6,664 bases of DNA from Chloroflexota bacterium (GTDB lineage Bacteria; Chloroflexota; Dehalococcoidia; Lucifugimonadales; JADFKI01), in the NCBI GenBank assembly GCA_022565015.1, contig JADFKI010000212.1, positions 1-6,664 on the forward strand, given 5' to 3'. Below, piece after piece: positions 1 to 6,441 of the stretch; within the stretch, counting starts at the first letter, position 1; each line of letters starts with the position of its first letter. The notes beneath the pieces were generated by a model. That model worked only from the letters and a program-made list of their open reading frames with translations. It was not told where the DNA came from and ran no database searches. A program made the translations under genes and the position numbers.

Positions 1-1216
1 CATCGTGGAATGCCAGGAAATCGCGCATCGCGCCTGCGACGGCAGAAACGAGGTCCTCGTTAGGCTCGACGCCGGGCTCCAGGTAGAGCCTCTTGAGGCG
101 CAGCGTGCCCGACTTCCTATCGAGGCTCGGGTCGAATCGGCCAACAAGCCGGTCCTTGAACAGTATGGGCAGGCAAAAATAGCCCCAGTCCCGCTTGGGC
201 GCGGGCTTATAGGCCTCCAGAATCTGACGAAAACCCCAGAACTCCTCGTCGCGGTCCTTCGCCCAGAACAGGTTGTCGAATGGACTCAGGAAGGTAGTCC
301 TGTCCGAGGCTATCTCTCCGTCGGCCGCCATCTCCAGCTCCGGCAGCTTATCCCGATGCACCACCAGCGTGCCGACCTCTCCATCCAATAGCCTTCCCTT
401 GATCTCGACGAAGGTGCCGTTAGCTACCAGCTCCTCTATAAAAGGTCTCGCGACGGTTCGTTTCATGTGAATATAGTCACAGACCTGCATAGGCTTGCAG
501 ACGCCGAGGGACATCATCGACTGCTCCAGCAGGTAGCGGTGCGACTCCTCAAGTTCCGGCTCGGTCGTGTCCGTCTGCCCGGGCAAGACGCGTTCGGGCA
601 AGTCGTAGACCCGCTGAAATCTGACGCGGTCGGCGATGGTCAAGTGGCCGCAATCGTAGAGGTGCTCGAGCGCCCGCTTGGCCGGTTTCCACTCCCACCA
701 GCCGGCGCCCTTGCCCTTTTCGGGGTTGTCGAAATCCGACACTCTTACGGCTCCGTTGGTTCTGACATGTTCAAGGGTCTGTTCTATCAGCCTGGCGTTT
801 TCCGGACGCCTCGCCCAGTCTCTACGCCATCCCACCTTGCCTTCCCTGAAGAGCCGCATAAGGGGCATGCGGTGCCGATATAGCTCGATGGGGATCAGGC
901 ACGCGGCGTGGAGCCAGTACTCGAACAGCCGTCGGTCCTCCGCCACCCCATTGCCGGAAAGCAGGTCGTCCAGCTCACTCGTATCGTAGTTGCCGACGCG
1001 GCTCCACAGGGTAAGGTATTGGCTTCTGTGCACGACCTGAAGGGTGTCGATCTGAACGCAGCCGATTTGCCTGATTAGTTCATACAGGCGGTCCCCGTCC
1101 GTAGGGCGGTCGGCGTAAGTAGCCTGTGCCAGTCCCTGGGCGTGCAGAGCTATGGCGCGAAGGGCGCTGAGAAGGTAGACCGCACCACTCTCTTTCTTGT
1201 TACCGCGTGTTAGCAC
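1..1216 (-). CDS. ycaQ: YcaQ/AlkX-type winged-helix DNA glycosylase (DNA crosslink repair), C-terminus cut by window edge
   Basis: I translated the reverse strand by hand; the frame is open from GTG 1216 to the window edge (405 codons). The protein matches the HTH_42/YcaQ (AlkZ/AlkX) family along its length. Seen: the catalytic-type motif Q55-I56-D57 inside GCVQIDTLQVVHRSQYL; EYWLHAAC near residue 99; GWWEWKPAKRALEHL at 172-186, followed by FQRVYDLPERVLP, the winged-helix core; and a C-terminal LSPFDNLFW block from 310, then KRDWGYFCLPIL and LVGRFDPSLDR. Known for the family: these enzymes excise N7-alkylated purines, and E. coli YcaQ unhooks nitrogen-mustard interstrand crosslinks. The Q-hydrophobic-D form of the motif marks the YcaQ/AlkX branch, as opposed to Q-hydrophobic-Q in AlkZ. 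E. coli YcaQ is about 410 aa, so probably only a short tail is missing. Start choice: an in-frame TAG lies 15 nt upstream and GTG 1216 is the first usable codon. It sits 4 nt after the sulfurtransferase stop with only a weak GAG upstream, so translational coupling is likely. Inference: cytoplasmic DNA repair. Confidence 0.88.
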   Translation of the reverse strand, partial: MLTRGNKKESGAVYLLSALRAIALHAQGLAQATYADRPTDGDRLYELIRQIGCVQIDTLQVVHRSQYLTLWSRVGNYDTSELDDLLSGNGVAEDRRLFEYWLHAACLIPIELYRHRMPLMRLFREGKVGWRRDWARRPENARLIEQTLEHVRTNGAVRVSDFDNPEKGKGAGWWEWKPAKRALEHLYDCGHLTIADRVRFQRVYDLPERVLPGQTDTTEPELEESHRYLLEQSMMSLGVCKPMQVCDYIHMKRTVARPFIEELVANGTFVEIKGRLLDGEVGTLVVHRDKLPELEMAADGEIASDRTTFLSPFDNLFWAKDRDEEFWGFRQILEAYKPAPKRDWGYFCLPILFKDRLVGRFDPSLDRKSGTLRLKRLYLEPGVEPNEDLVSAVAGAMRDFLAFHD

Positions 1217-1220
1217 CCGA

Positions 1221-2072
1221 CTATAGCTCTATCGGCACGCCTATCATGCTGCCGTATTCCGTCCACGAGCCGTCGTTGTTGCGGATGTTCTCGTATCCCA
1301 GAAGCTGCGTCAGCGCGAACCACGTATGGGATGACCGTTCACCGATGCGGCAGTAGGTGATGACCTCGCGAGTTCCCGTTATTCCCTTCCCGCCATACAG
1401 ATCTTTAAGCTCACCCACCGACTTGAAGGTGCCGTCGGACTCGTTTACGGCCTGCCCCCACGGTATGCTCGATGCGCCGGGGATGTGGCCTGCGCGCTGG
1501 GCCCCCTCTTGCGGCAAATGGGCCGGGGCTATCACCTCGCCGTTGTACTCCGCGGGTGAGCGGACGTCGACCAGCTCAACGCTGGACTCGCCGCGAACAG
1601 CCTGCAACACGTGATCGCGCAGCGCTCGAAGCCCTTCATTGACGCCGGAGGTCGAATAGCTCTGGCTCGCGAAAGTAGGGACTTCGGTGGTGGTCTCACG
1701 GCCCTCTCCTATCCACTTCTGACGGCCGCCGTTCATCATGGCGACCTTGTCGTGGCCGTACAGCTTCATCTGCCAGAACGCATAGGCGGCGAACCAGTTG
1801 TTGTTGTCCCCGTAGAGCACCACGCGAGTGTCGCGACCGATCCCGCAATCGCCCAGGAGTTTAGACATCTCTTCCCTGCTGAGAATATCTCGCTGCACCG
1901 TGGTGTTGAGATGAGACATCCAGTCCCACTGAATGGCCCCGGGGATGTGGGCTTCGGCGTAGCTGCTCAAGTCGACGTCGACCTCCACCAGCCGGATGCT
2001 ATCGTCATTTAAATGCTCAGCCACCCAGTCCGTTTCGACTAACGACTCGGGATGCGCCACCTGTCCAGCCAT
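1221..2072 (-). CDS. Two-domain sulfurtransferase (rhodanese; thiosulfate/3-mercaptopyruvate sulfurtransferase family)
   Basis: 283 aa, the usual size of tandem-rhodanese enzymes (about 270-290). The N-terminal domain, residues 12-128, has HIPGAIQWDW and a pseudo-active loop LYGDNNNWFA, where D89 takes the place of cysteine, so this half is structural. The C-terminal domain, about 150-283, has VELVDVRSPAEYNG, then RAGHIPGASSIPW and the active loop around C241 in YCRIGERSSHTWFAL. The CRIGER loop is the form found in CysA2-type thiosulfate sulfurtransferases of actinobacteria. Classical rhodanese has CRKGVT and mercaptopyruvate sulfurtransferase CGSGVT, so thiosulfate is the likelier donor, but this is inference. 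The enzyme would carry a persulfide on C241 and pass sulfur to cyanide or a thiol acceptor. No signal peptide or membrane segment is seen, so it should be cytoplasmic. ATG 2072 is well placed behind AGGAGG. The YcaQ-type glycosylase gene follows 4 nt downstream on the same strand, and the thiamine-pyrophosphate enzyme gene is divergent on the other side. Confidence 0.93.
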   Translation of the reverse strand: MAGQVAHPESLVETDWVAEHLNDDSIRLVEVDVDLSSYAEAHIPGAIQWDWMSHLNTTVQRDILSREEMSKLLGDCGIGRDTRVVLYGDNNNWFAAYAFWQMKLYGHDKVAMMNGGRQKWIGEGRETTTEVPTFASQSYSTSGVNEGLRALRDHVLQAVRGESSVELVDVRSPAEYNGEVIAPAHLPQEGAQRAGHIPGASSIPWGQAVNESDGTFKSVGELKDLYGGKGITGTREVITYCRIGERSSHTWFALTQLLGYENIRNNDGSWTEYGSMIGVPIEL

Positions 2073-2078
2073 CTATCA

Positions 2079-2085
2079 TCCTCCT
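2079..2085 (-). promoter_or_regulatory. Strong Shine-Dalgarno site of the sulfurtransferase gene
   Basis: On the minus strand the bases read AGGAGGA and end 6 nt before ATG 2072; the AGGAGG core ends 7 nt before it. This is a near-perfect anti-16S match and fixes the sulfurtransferase start. It is much stronger than the site of the downstream glycosylase, which fits translational coupling of the second gene. Confidence 0.85.
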
Positions 2086-2148
2086 GATATTAGGTACATT
2101 CCCACTCGAAACTCGTCATCTGCGGCTGCTTGTATCACCGCCAATTAT

Positions 2149-2169
2149 CGAAGGGATGCGTGCCTTTCG
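2149..2169. repeat. Hairpin-forming inverted repeat in the divergent control region
   Basis: CGAAGGG (2149-2155) pairs with CCTTTCG (2163-2169) around a 7-base loop, giving seven pairs on the plus strand, one of them G-U. It lies about 80 bp upstream of the sulfurtransferase start and about 90 bp upstream of the -35 box of the forward promoter. It could be a regulator half-site pair or part of the sulfurtransferase leader. There is no T-run, so it is not a terminator. The rest of 2073-2258 holds no convincing gene and no strong minus-strand promoter. The best -10 candidate there is GATAAT (minus, 2149-2144), without a recognisable -35. Confidence 0.35.
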
Positions 2170-2258
2170 TATTACCAGACAGTTTCAGATGGTATAGATA
2201 GAATTGCCTTATTTCAAGTCCACGCAGCCATGCGCCGGGTTAGTCGCAGAAGACGAGT

Positions 2259-2287
2259 TTGACCAGGGCAACGCCCGTGTGTACGAT
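2259..2287 (+). promoter_or_regulatory. Sigma70-type promoter for the thiamine-pyrophosphate enzyme gene
   Basis: TTGACC (2259-2264; 5 of 6 to consensus), a 17-bp spacer and TACGAT (2282-2287; 4 of 6). Transcription would start near 2294 and leave a leader of about 59 nt before ATG 2353. Inside the spacer, GGGC-AAC-GCCC (2266-2276) forms a small inverted repeat that could be an operator half. The match is by eye; no start-site data are available. Confidence 0.5.
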
Positions 2288-2352
2288 ACCGGCATCGACC
2301 GCCTTTGCATCAACCAGCCAGGCAATCACCAGCGGGGCAATGGGAGAAAGAG

Positions 2353-4101
2353 ATGACAAGTCAGGGCTCAGGCAATCAGGGCAGGACAGTTCCAGTTGAC
2401 TACGGCGCCGAAGGGTTCGTGGAGATGCTCAATTCCAACGGCGTCGAGTACGTGTTCATAAACTCGGGGACCGATACGTTCCCGATTCAAGAGGCCGTGA
2501 CGAAGTTCGGAGAGCTAGGACGTAAGACTCCGAAGCTGGTGCTCTGTCCGGACGAGGCGACGGGCATCGCGGCCGCGCACGGCCATTTCATGTCGTCCCG
2601 AAAGCCACAGGCGGTCCTCGTGCACGTGGACGCCGGGACCCTGCAGCTCGGCGGAGGGCTCCACAACGCCCAGCGCGGCAGAGCGGGCATGGTGCTGTTT
2701 GCGGGTCGCGCGCCTTACACCTTCGACGGGGAGATGGCGGGGGGAAAGTCGCTTAACATCCACTGGATACAGGAGCAGCTGGACCAGGCGGGCGCGGTAC
2801 GCAACTTCACCAAGTGGGACTATGAGCTGCGAAGGACCGAAAACCTGCAATACGTGATGCAGAGGGCCTTCCAGGTCGCGGGCTCGGAGCCGGCGGGCGC
2901 CGTGTATATGACCCTGCCGCGTGAGATACTAATGGAGCCGATGTCGGAGATGTCGGTGCCCCCTGTCGAAAGGCACGGCCCTGCGACGACGCCACAGGCC
3001 GACCATCATGCTATCGAATCGGCTGCGGAGGTGCTCGCGAGGGCGCAGAGCCCGCTCATCATCACCGGCCAGTCCGGCAGGAACCACTCAACGGTCGCGG
3101 CCATAGTCGAATTGGCGGAGGCCATAGGGGCACCGGTCGTTTCAGAGCCGGTGTACATGAACTTCCCCACCGACCATCCGATGTTTGCCGGAGGGGGCGT
3201 GCAGCCTTACCTGAAGGACGCCGATGTTATCCTGGCCATAGACCAGGACGTGCCGTATATTCCCAACCACGGCAAGCCTCGGCCCGACGCCACGATCATC
3301 CACATCGACATGGACCCCATCAAGGAGTCCATTCCGCTATGGGTTTTTCCAACAGACTACCTGATTCAGGCGGACTCATCGAAGGCCATCCCCGCGCTGG
3401 TAGACGCGGTAAACGGCAGGTTGACCCAGGCGGACCGCGCGAGGGTGGACGAGCGCTTCCAGATCATGAAGGACAGGCACGACGGGCGGCGGCGGGAAGC
3501 GACAGACGTCGCCCTGGCCCATGGAAAACAATCGGTCATCACGCCCCAGTGGCTGAGCTACTGCATAAATCAGGCGATCGACCAGGACACTATAGTCCTG
3601 GACGAATGCGTTACCAACTCCGGGTCGGTGTCGTCATACATAGAGCGGACCAGGCCGGGGACATTCTTCAAGAGCGGAGGATCGAGCCTGGGCTGGGCGT
3701 TGGGCGCCTCGCTGGGAGCGAAGCTGGCCAATCCGGATAAGGATGTCGTCAATGTCGTGGGGGATGGAGCCTTTATCTACGGCTGCCCCACCTCAAGCTT
3801 GTGGACTGCGGCAGTTTACGACGCGCCTTTCCTCTCGATCATATACAACAATCAGATCCACAATGCGCCGAAGAGGGCTTTGCTTGACGGAATATCCGAC
3901 AGCTATTCCGAGCGGACGGACAAGTGGGTGGGAATGGAGCTCAGCCCCTCCGTCGAATTCGCAATGCTGGCACAGTCATGCCACGCCTACGGCGAAAAAG
4001 TGGAAGACCCTGGTGACGTACCCGGTGCCCTGGACCGGGCCTTGAATCGCTTGCGCGATGGCCAACCCGCGGTGTTGGACGTGCGTATTGAGCGCCCGTA
4101 G
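2353..4101 (+). CDS. Thiamine-pyrophosphate-requiring enzyme, acetolactate synthase/benzoylformate decarboxylase superfamily
   Basis: 582 aa from ATG 2353, which follows GGGAGAAAGAG at good spacing. A TTG at 2305 would add 16 unconserved residues and was rejected. Domain order is standard: an N-terminal pyrimidine-binding domain (about 13-185) with the cofactor-activating glutamate E68 in CPDEATGIAAAHG; a middle domain (about 217-345) with QSPLIITGQSG, HPMFAGGG and IIHIDMDPIKESIPLW; and a C-terminal diphosphate-binding domain (392-582) with GGSSLGWALGASLGAKLA and the GDG...NN motif G470-D471-G472 to N499-N500. The segment SLWTAAVYDAP after GDG resembles benzoylformate decarboxylase (ALWTAAQY) more than acetolactate synthase. 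The family makes or breaks C-C bonds next to a keto group. The substrate here cannot be read from sequence; pipelines usually name such proteins acetolactate synthase or simply TPP-requiring protein. No acetolactate synthase small subunit or other ilv gene is adjacent, which argues against a role in branched-chain amino acid synthesis. Cytoplasmic. The gene has its own promoter and is divergent from the sulfurtransferase. Confidence 0.92.
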   Translation: MTSQGSGNQGRTVPVDYGAEGFVEMLNSNGVEYVFINSGTDTFPIQEAVTKFGELGRKTPKLVLCPDEATGIAAAHGHFMSSRKPQAVLVHVDAGTLQLGGGLHNAQRGRAGMVLFAGRAPYTFDGEMAGGKSLNIHWIQEQLDQAGAVRNFTKWDYELRRTENLQYVMQRAFQVAGSEPAGAVYMTLPREILMEPMSEMSVPPVERHGPATTPQADHHAIESAAEVLARAQSPLIITGQSGRNHSTVAAIVELAEAIGAPVVSEPVYMNFPTDHPMFAGGGVQPYLKDADVILAIDQDVPYIPNHGKPRPDATIIHIDMDPIKESIPLWVFPTDYLIQADSSKAIPALVDAVNGRLTQADRARVDERFQIMKDRHDGRRREATDVALAHGKQSVITPQWLSYCINQAIDQDTIVLDECVTNSGSVSSYIERTRPGTFFKSGGSSLGWALGASLGAKLANPDKDVVNVVGDGAFIYGCPTSSLWTAAVYDAPFLSIIYNNQIHNAPKRALLDGISDSYSERTDKWVGMELSPSVEFAMLAQSCHAYGEKVEDPGDVPGALDRALNRLRDGQPAVLDVRIERP

Positions 4102-4116
4102 TCTTCTCATGAAAAT

Positions 4117-4194
4117 GCGGCCAGGGGAGAATCACACGGCTCCCGAGAGGTCAGCAGCAGCTAGAACGGCGTCTCGAGCTTGTGCCCAGGCCGC
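4117..4194 (-). terminator. Long imperfect inverted repeat between convergent genes, possible terminator
   Basis: GCGGCCAGGG (4117-4126) pairs with CCCAGGCCGC (4185-4194) at 9 of 10 positions, with a single A-A mismatch. The arms fill 78 of the 93 bp between the two convergent stop codons, and the right arm touches the stop of the CheX-like gene. Read on the minus strand, the stem is followed by ATTTTC, a short U-run, so it may end the CheX-like transcript. No T-run follows on the plus strand. The 58-nt interior contains a weak CGAGA/TCTCG pair but no clear compact stem, which weakens the terminator call. Confidence 0.35.
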
Positions 4195-4665
4195 CTAGTC
4201 TCCCCGGGCCTCAGACAGGCTGATGCGGATTTTGAGCTCCCCCAGGTCGCTGTTGAAGCTGACCATGATCTGCGGACCGCCCGTGGTAGTAAGCCTACTT
4301 CCCGCGGGCTCGATGATCACGGGAGGGCTAATATTGCATTCATAACCTGCGGCCGCGAGATGAGTTGCGGCGTTGCCGGTAATAATGTTGGCGATCTCTC
4401 CCAGAGCGGAAAGGCTCATATCATCTAACTCGGTGACGGGCTCGCCGATCATGGCGCCTGCGACACTAAATGCCGACCCGTTGGCAAAACCATATAGAAC
4501 GTTGCCCCGTAGGCTGCCGCTAACCCCGATAATAGCCGTAATGTCTTCGGTCGTATACTGGTGGGAGACCGCTTCGGCCTTTACGAGATTGAGCGGCGTA
4601 TTTAGCTCCTTTTCCCAGACGAGCTTGGCCGGTGCGAGAAAAGCGTTGACGTATTCCTCTTTCAT
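4195..4665 (-). CDS. cheX: CheX-like chemotaxis phosphatase domain protein
   Basis: 156 aa from ATG 4665, the length of typical CheX (about 155). On the minus strand AAGGGA precedes this ATG by a few bases. The frame stays open for 56 more codons upstream to ATG 4833, but that stretch is unlike any CheX and has a poor start site. Seen: an N-terminal MKEEYVNAFLAPAKLVWEKEL helix; VSGSLRGNVLYGF, a typical CheX/CheC beta segment; then the catalytic-type helix with E90 and N93 in ALGEIANIITGNA, followed by ISPPVII. In CheX the E-x-x-N residues attack the phospho-aspartate of CheY, and CheX-fold domains also occur in other response-regulator circuits. There is one E-x-x-N motif, as in CheX, whereas CheC usually has two. 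No cheA, cheY, receptor or flagellar gene is present in the window, so the partner is unknown. Cytoplasmic. It is convergent with the TPP enzyme gene and divergent from the MFS gene. No minus-strand promoter is convincing; CATAAT at 4773-4768 is the best -10 candidate. Confidence 0.8.
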   Translation of the reverse strand: MKEEYVNAFLAPAKLVWEKELNTPLNLVKAEAVSHQYTTEDITAIIGVSGSLRGNVLYGFANGSAFSVAGAMIGEPVTELDDMSLSALGEIANIITGNAATHLAAAGYECNISPPVIIEPAGSRLTTTGGPQIMVSFNSDLGELKIRISLSEARGD

Positions 4666-4686
4666 ATGGTATCCCTTCGAAAGGTC

Positions 4687-4696
4687 ACGCATGCGT
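4687..4696. repeat. Perfect 10-bp palindrome upstream of the CheX-like gene
   Basis: ACGCATGCGT is self-complementary over all ten bases and lies about 22 bp upstream of the start codon of the CheX-like gene, just before its ribosome binding site. It could be an operator, but a single 10-bp palindrome in GC-rich DNA may be chance. Otherwise 4666-4822 shows only an 8-base direct repeat, ATGCGAAG, at 4729 and 4813. Confidence 0.25.
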
Positions 4697-4822
4697 AGAC
4701 CCAACGCAGACGTGGAAAATAGTCCCCAATGCGAAGATCCCAGGCCGCACCTTTCGGGGAACCTACCATTATGGAAATACCTCGCGGGGAGCCCTTTGAA
4801 ACATTCACCTGGATGCGAAGGC

Positions 4823-4851
4823 TTTCCAATCATCTGGTTAGGTGATATATT
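4823..4851 (+). promoter_or_regulatory. Extended -10 promoter for the MFS transporter gene
   Basis: TTTCCA (4823-4828), a 17-bp spacer and TATATT (4846-4851), preceded by TG at the extended -10 position (TGATATATT, 4843-4851). Predicted start near 4858, giving a leader of about 60 nt to ATG 4918. The local AT-rich patch stands out from the surrounding sequence. Match by eye. Confidence 0.45.
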
Positions 4852-4917
4852 TGCGGTCAGACATGTATGTCCTGCCTCTCGTGGAGATAAGGTGGGTGAG
4901 GGAGCGGTTCTCGGTAT

Positions 4918-6420
4918 ATGGGTCTAGTCAGCGCGCTCAGGCCGCTGTTTTCGACACCGGAGCGAAAAGCTGTTCTGCTTGCCGTTACGGCGGCGTACGT
5001 GCTGGTGCAGCTCTCCAGTCTGCCCGTGGCGCTCTCCCTTCCCAGCCTTGCCGATTACTTTGATACAGGCGTCGACGACGCGGCGTGGCTGGTCATCATC
5101 TACCTTCTTGCCATGGGCAGCTTCGTGCTGCTGGGCGCCCGTCTCGGCGACAGGTACGGCCACGCCAGGGTCTTCTTCGCCGGGCTGCTTATCACCACAT
5201 TCGCCGCCGTCCTGATAGCCATATCCAATAGCCTTATACAGGTGATCGCCTGGAGGGCCGTTTCAGGACTCGGCTCGGCACTGGTGATGGGCAACGCCAA
5301 CGCGATACTGGCATACGCGTTTCCGCCCGAAGAGCGTGGCAGGGCCTTCTCCATTCCCATCGTCGGAGCCCGCTTCGGCACCCTGTCGGGCCTGGCCATA
5401 TTCGGGTTTTTCCTCCAGTTCCTGAGCTGGCGTCTCGTCTTCCTCTCGTTTCTGCCCCTGGGAATAATAGCGATCGTACTTTCGATCCCAATGCTCAAGA
5501 CCCTCAAGCCGACTCGGTCCGATGCGAAGCCGGGATCGGTGGACTTCATCGGCGCGATATTGTTGATCGCCACGGCCTCCGCGTTGATACTTTCGGGCAA
5601 CCATCTCCACGGCGGAGAAGAGTCGTTCATCAGCGAGGAGGGCCTGCGGTTTCACCTGCCGATGAACGGCCTGTTCATTTTACTTCTTGGCGTATTCATA
5701 CTCTTCGAACGGTCGGTCAAGAACCCAATCGTCGAGCTGGCACACTTCAAGCAGAAGTACTTCTCCATGGCGCTCGTCTCCAACGTGTCGTATCACTTCT
5801 CCATGCTGGCGACGATGACCCTCATTCCGATTCTGGTGGAGCGTGGATTCGGTCTGGGACCGCTCTGGGTCACGGTGGTGCTCTTGCCCAGCCAGATCCT
5901 GGGGATGATTCTGCCGCTCGCGGCGGGCTGGATACATGATCGATACCAGCCGAAGTTCATGAGGCCGGGCGCCATGGTTGCCATCGCAGGCGGATTCCTG
6001 ATACTGGCCATTTTTTCGGGATCGGTCCCCATATGGGGAATCCCCTTGCTGATGATTCCGATTTCCATCGGCACGTCGATATTCAATCCCATCAACAACG
6101 CCACCGTCATGGGTTCGTTGCCGTTGGAGAACCGCGGGTTCGCCTCGGGCATGCTGGAGACGACGCGGGAGATAGGACACGCCATAGGCGCCACCGTCGC
6201 GGCCACGGCAATGGTGATGGTCTTACCCGCAGGCATCGCCCTCTTGACGGCCGCGGAGGCCCGACCCTTCTACATCCAGGGCTTCCAGCTATCCAGCATG
6301 ATGGTGGTATTCACGCTGCTTCTGGGCGGGGCGATCGCATATTTCCACAAGCCTCACCAGCGGTCGCATCCCGCCCCCAGCGCGAGCGCTTCGTACCAGG
6401 TCGGCGGTGGCGACGACTAA
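4918..6420 (+). CDS. MFS transporter, DHA2 (EmrB/QacA-like) 14-TM family
   Basis: 500 aa, the usual DHA2 length. Hydrophobic segments spaced along the chain suggest 14 TM helices, for example about 19-42, 57-75, 84-102, 107-127, 147-167, 173-192, 208-226, 247-263, 284-306, 316-338 and three to four more before about 475; the hydrophilic C-tail ends in GGGDD. Motif A is present after TM2 as G73-ARL-G77-D78-R79-Y-G81-H82, with a second copy, GWIHDRYQPK, at 337-346. Motif B is WRAVSGLG (112-119) with R113. Motif C in TM5, usually G-P-x-x-G-G, is not recognisable: the stretch at 150-158 reads GARFGTLSG. The family exports drugs, dyes, lipids or metabolites across the inner membrane, mostly driven by protons; the substrate here is unknown. 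ATG 4918 is the only start in the frame near the conserved N-terminus, and GAGGGAG lies 13 nt upstream, a long spacing. No membrane-fusion partner or TetR-type regulator gene is seen nearby. Confidence 0.92.
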   Translation: MGLVSALRPLFSTPERKAVLLAVTAAYVLVQLSSLPVALSLPSLADYFDTGVDDAAWLVIIYLLAMGSFVLLGARLGDRYGHARVFFAGLLITTFAAVLIAISNSLIQVIAWRAVSGLGSALVMGNANAILAYAFPPEERGRAFSIPIVGARFGTLSGLAIFGFFLQFLSWRLVFLSFLPLGIIAIVLSIPMLKTLKPTRSDAKPGSVDFIGAILLIATASALILSGNHLHGGEESFISEEGLRFHLPMNGLFILLLGVFILFERSVKNPIVELAHFKQKYFSMALVSNVSYHFSMLATMTLIPILVERGFGLGPLWVTVVLLPSQILGMILPLAAGWIHDRYQPKFMRPGAMVAIAGGFLILAIFSGSVPIWGIPLLMIPISIGTSIFNPINNATVMGSLPLENRGFASGMLETTREIGHAIGATVAATAMVMVLPAGIALLTAAEARPFYIQGFQLSSMMVVFTLLLGGAIAYFHKPHQRSHPAPSASASYQVGGGDD

Positions 6421-6441
6421 GCATGTCCGATACGCATCGCA

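Noticed and set aside
5..989. Plus-strand open frames over the left end of the window (for example 5-391, 467-883, 678-989)
   Set aside because: They are antisense shadows of the well-conserved minus-strand YcaQ-type gene and their translations show no family pattern.
2305..2352. A TTG-initiated 16-residue N-terminal extension of the thiamine-pyrophosphate enzyme
   Set aside because: No ribosome binding site is seen ahead of TTG 2305, the added residues are low-complexity and unlike the family, and ATG 2353 has a good GGGAG site at correct spacing.
3339..3740. Plus-strand 133-codon frame inside the thiamine-pyrophosphate enzyme gene
   Set aside because: The translation is rich in R, G and P, as expected of an out-of-frame reading of GC-rich coding DNA, and the conserved TPP enzyme occupies the other frame.
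4666..4833. A 56-residue N-terminal extension of the CheX-like protein from ATG 4833
   Set aside because: The extension is rich in C, H, W, G and P and unlike CheX, whose usual length is matched from ATG 4665, where AAGGGA is well placed. The extension would also run into the forward promoter region.
4700..4850. A possible riboswitch in the CheX/MFS divergent region
   Set aside because: Neither strand showed the conserved cores I know for the c-di-GMP or TPP riboswitch classes, and the sequence reads as an ordinary promoter region.
5100..6236. Several long minus-strand frames under the MFS gene
   Set aside because: They are antisense shadows produced by codon bias; none has a ribosome site or recognisable motif, while the plus strand carries a full MFS protein.
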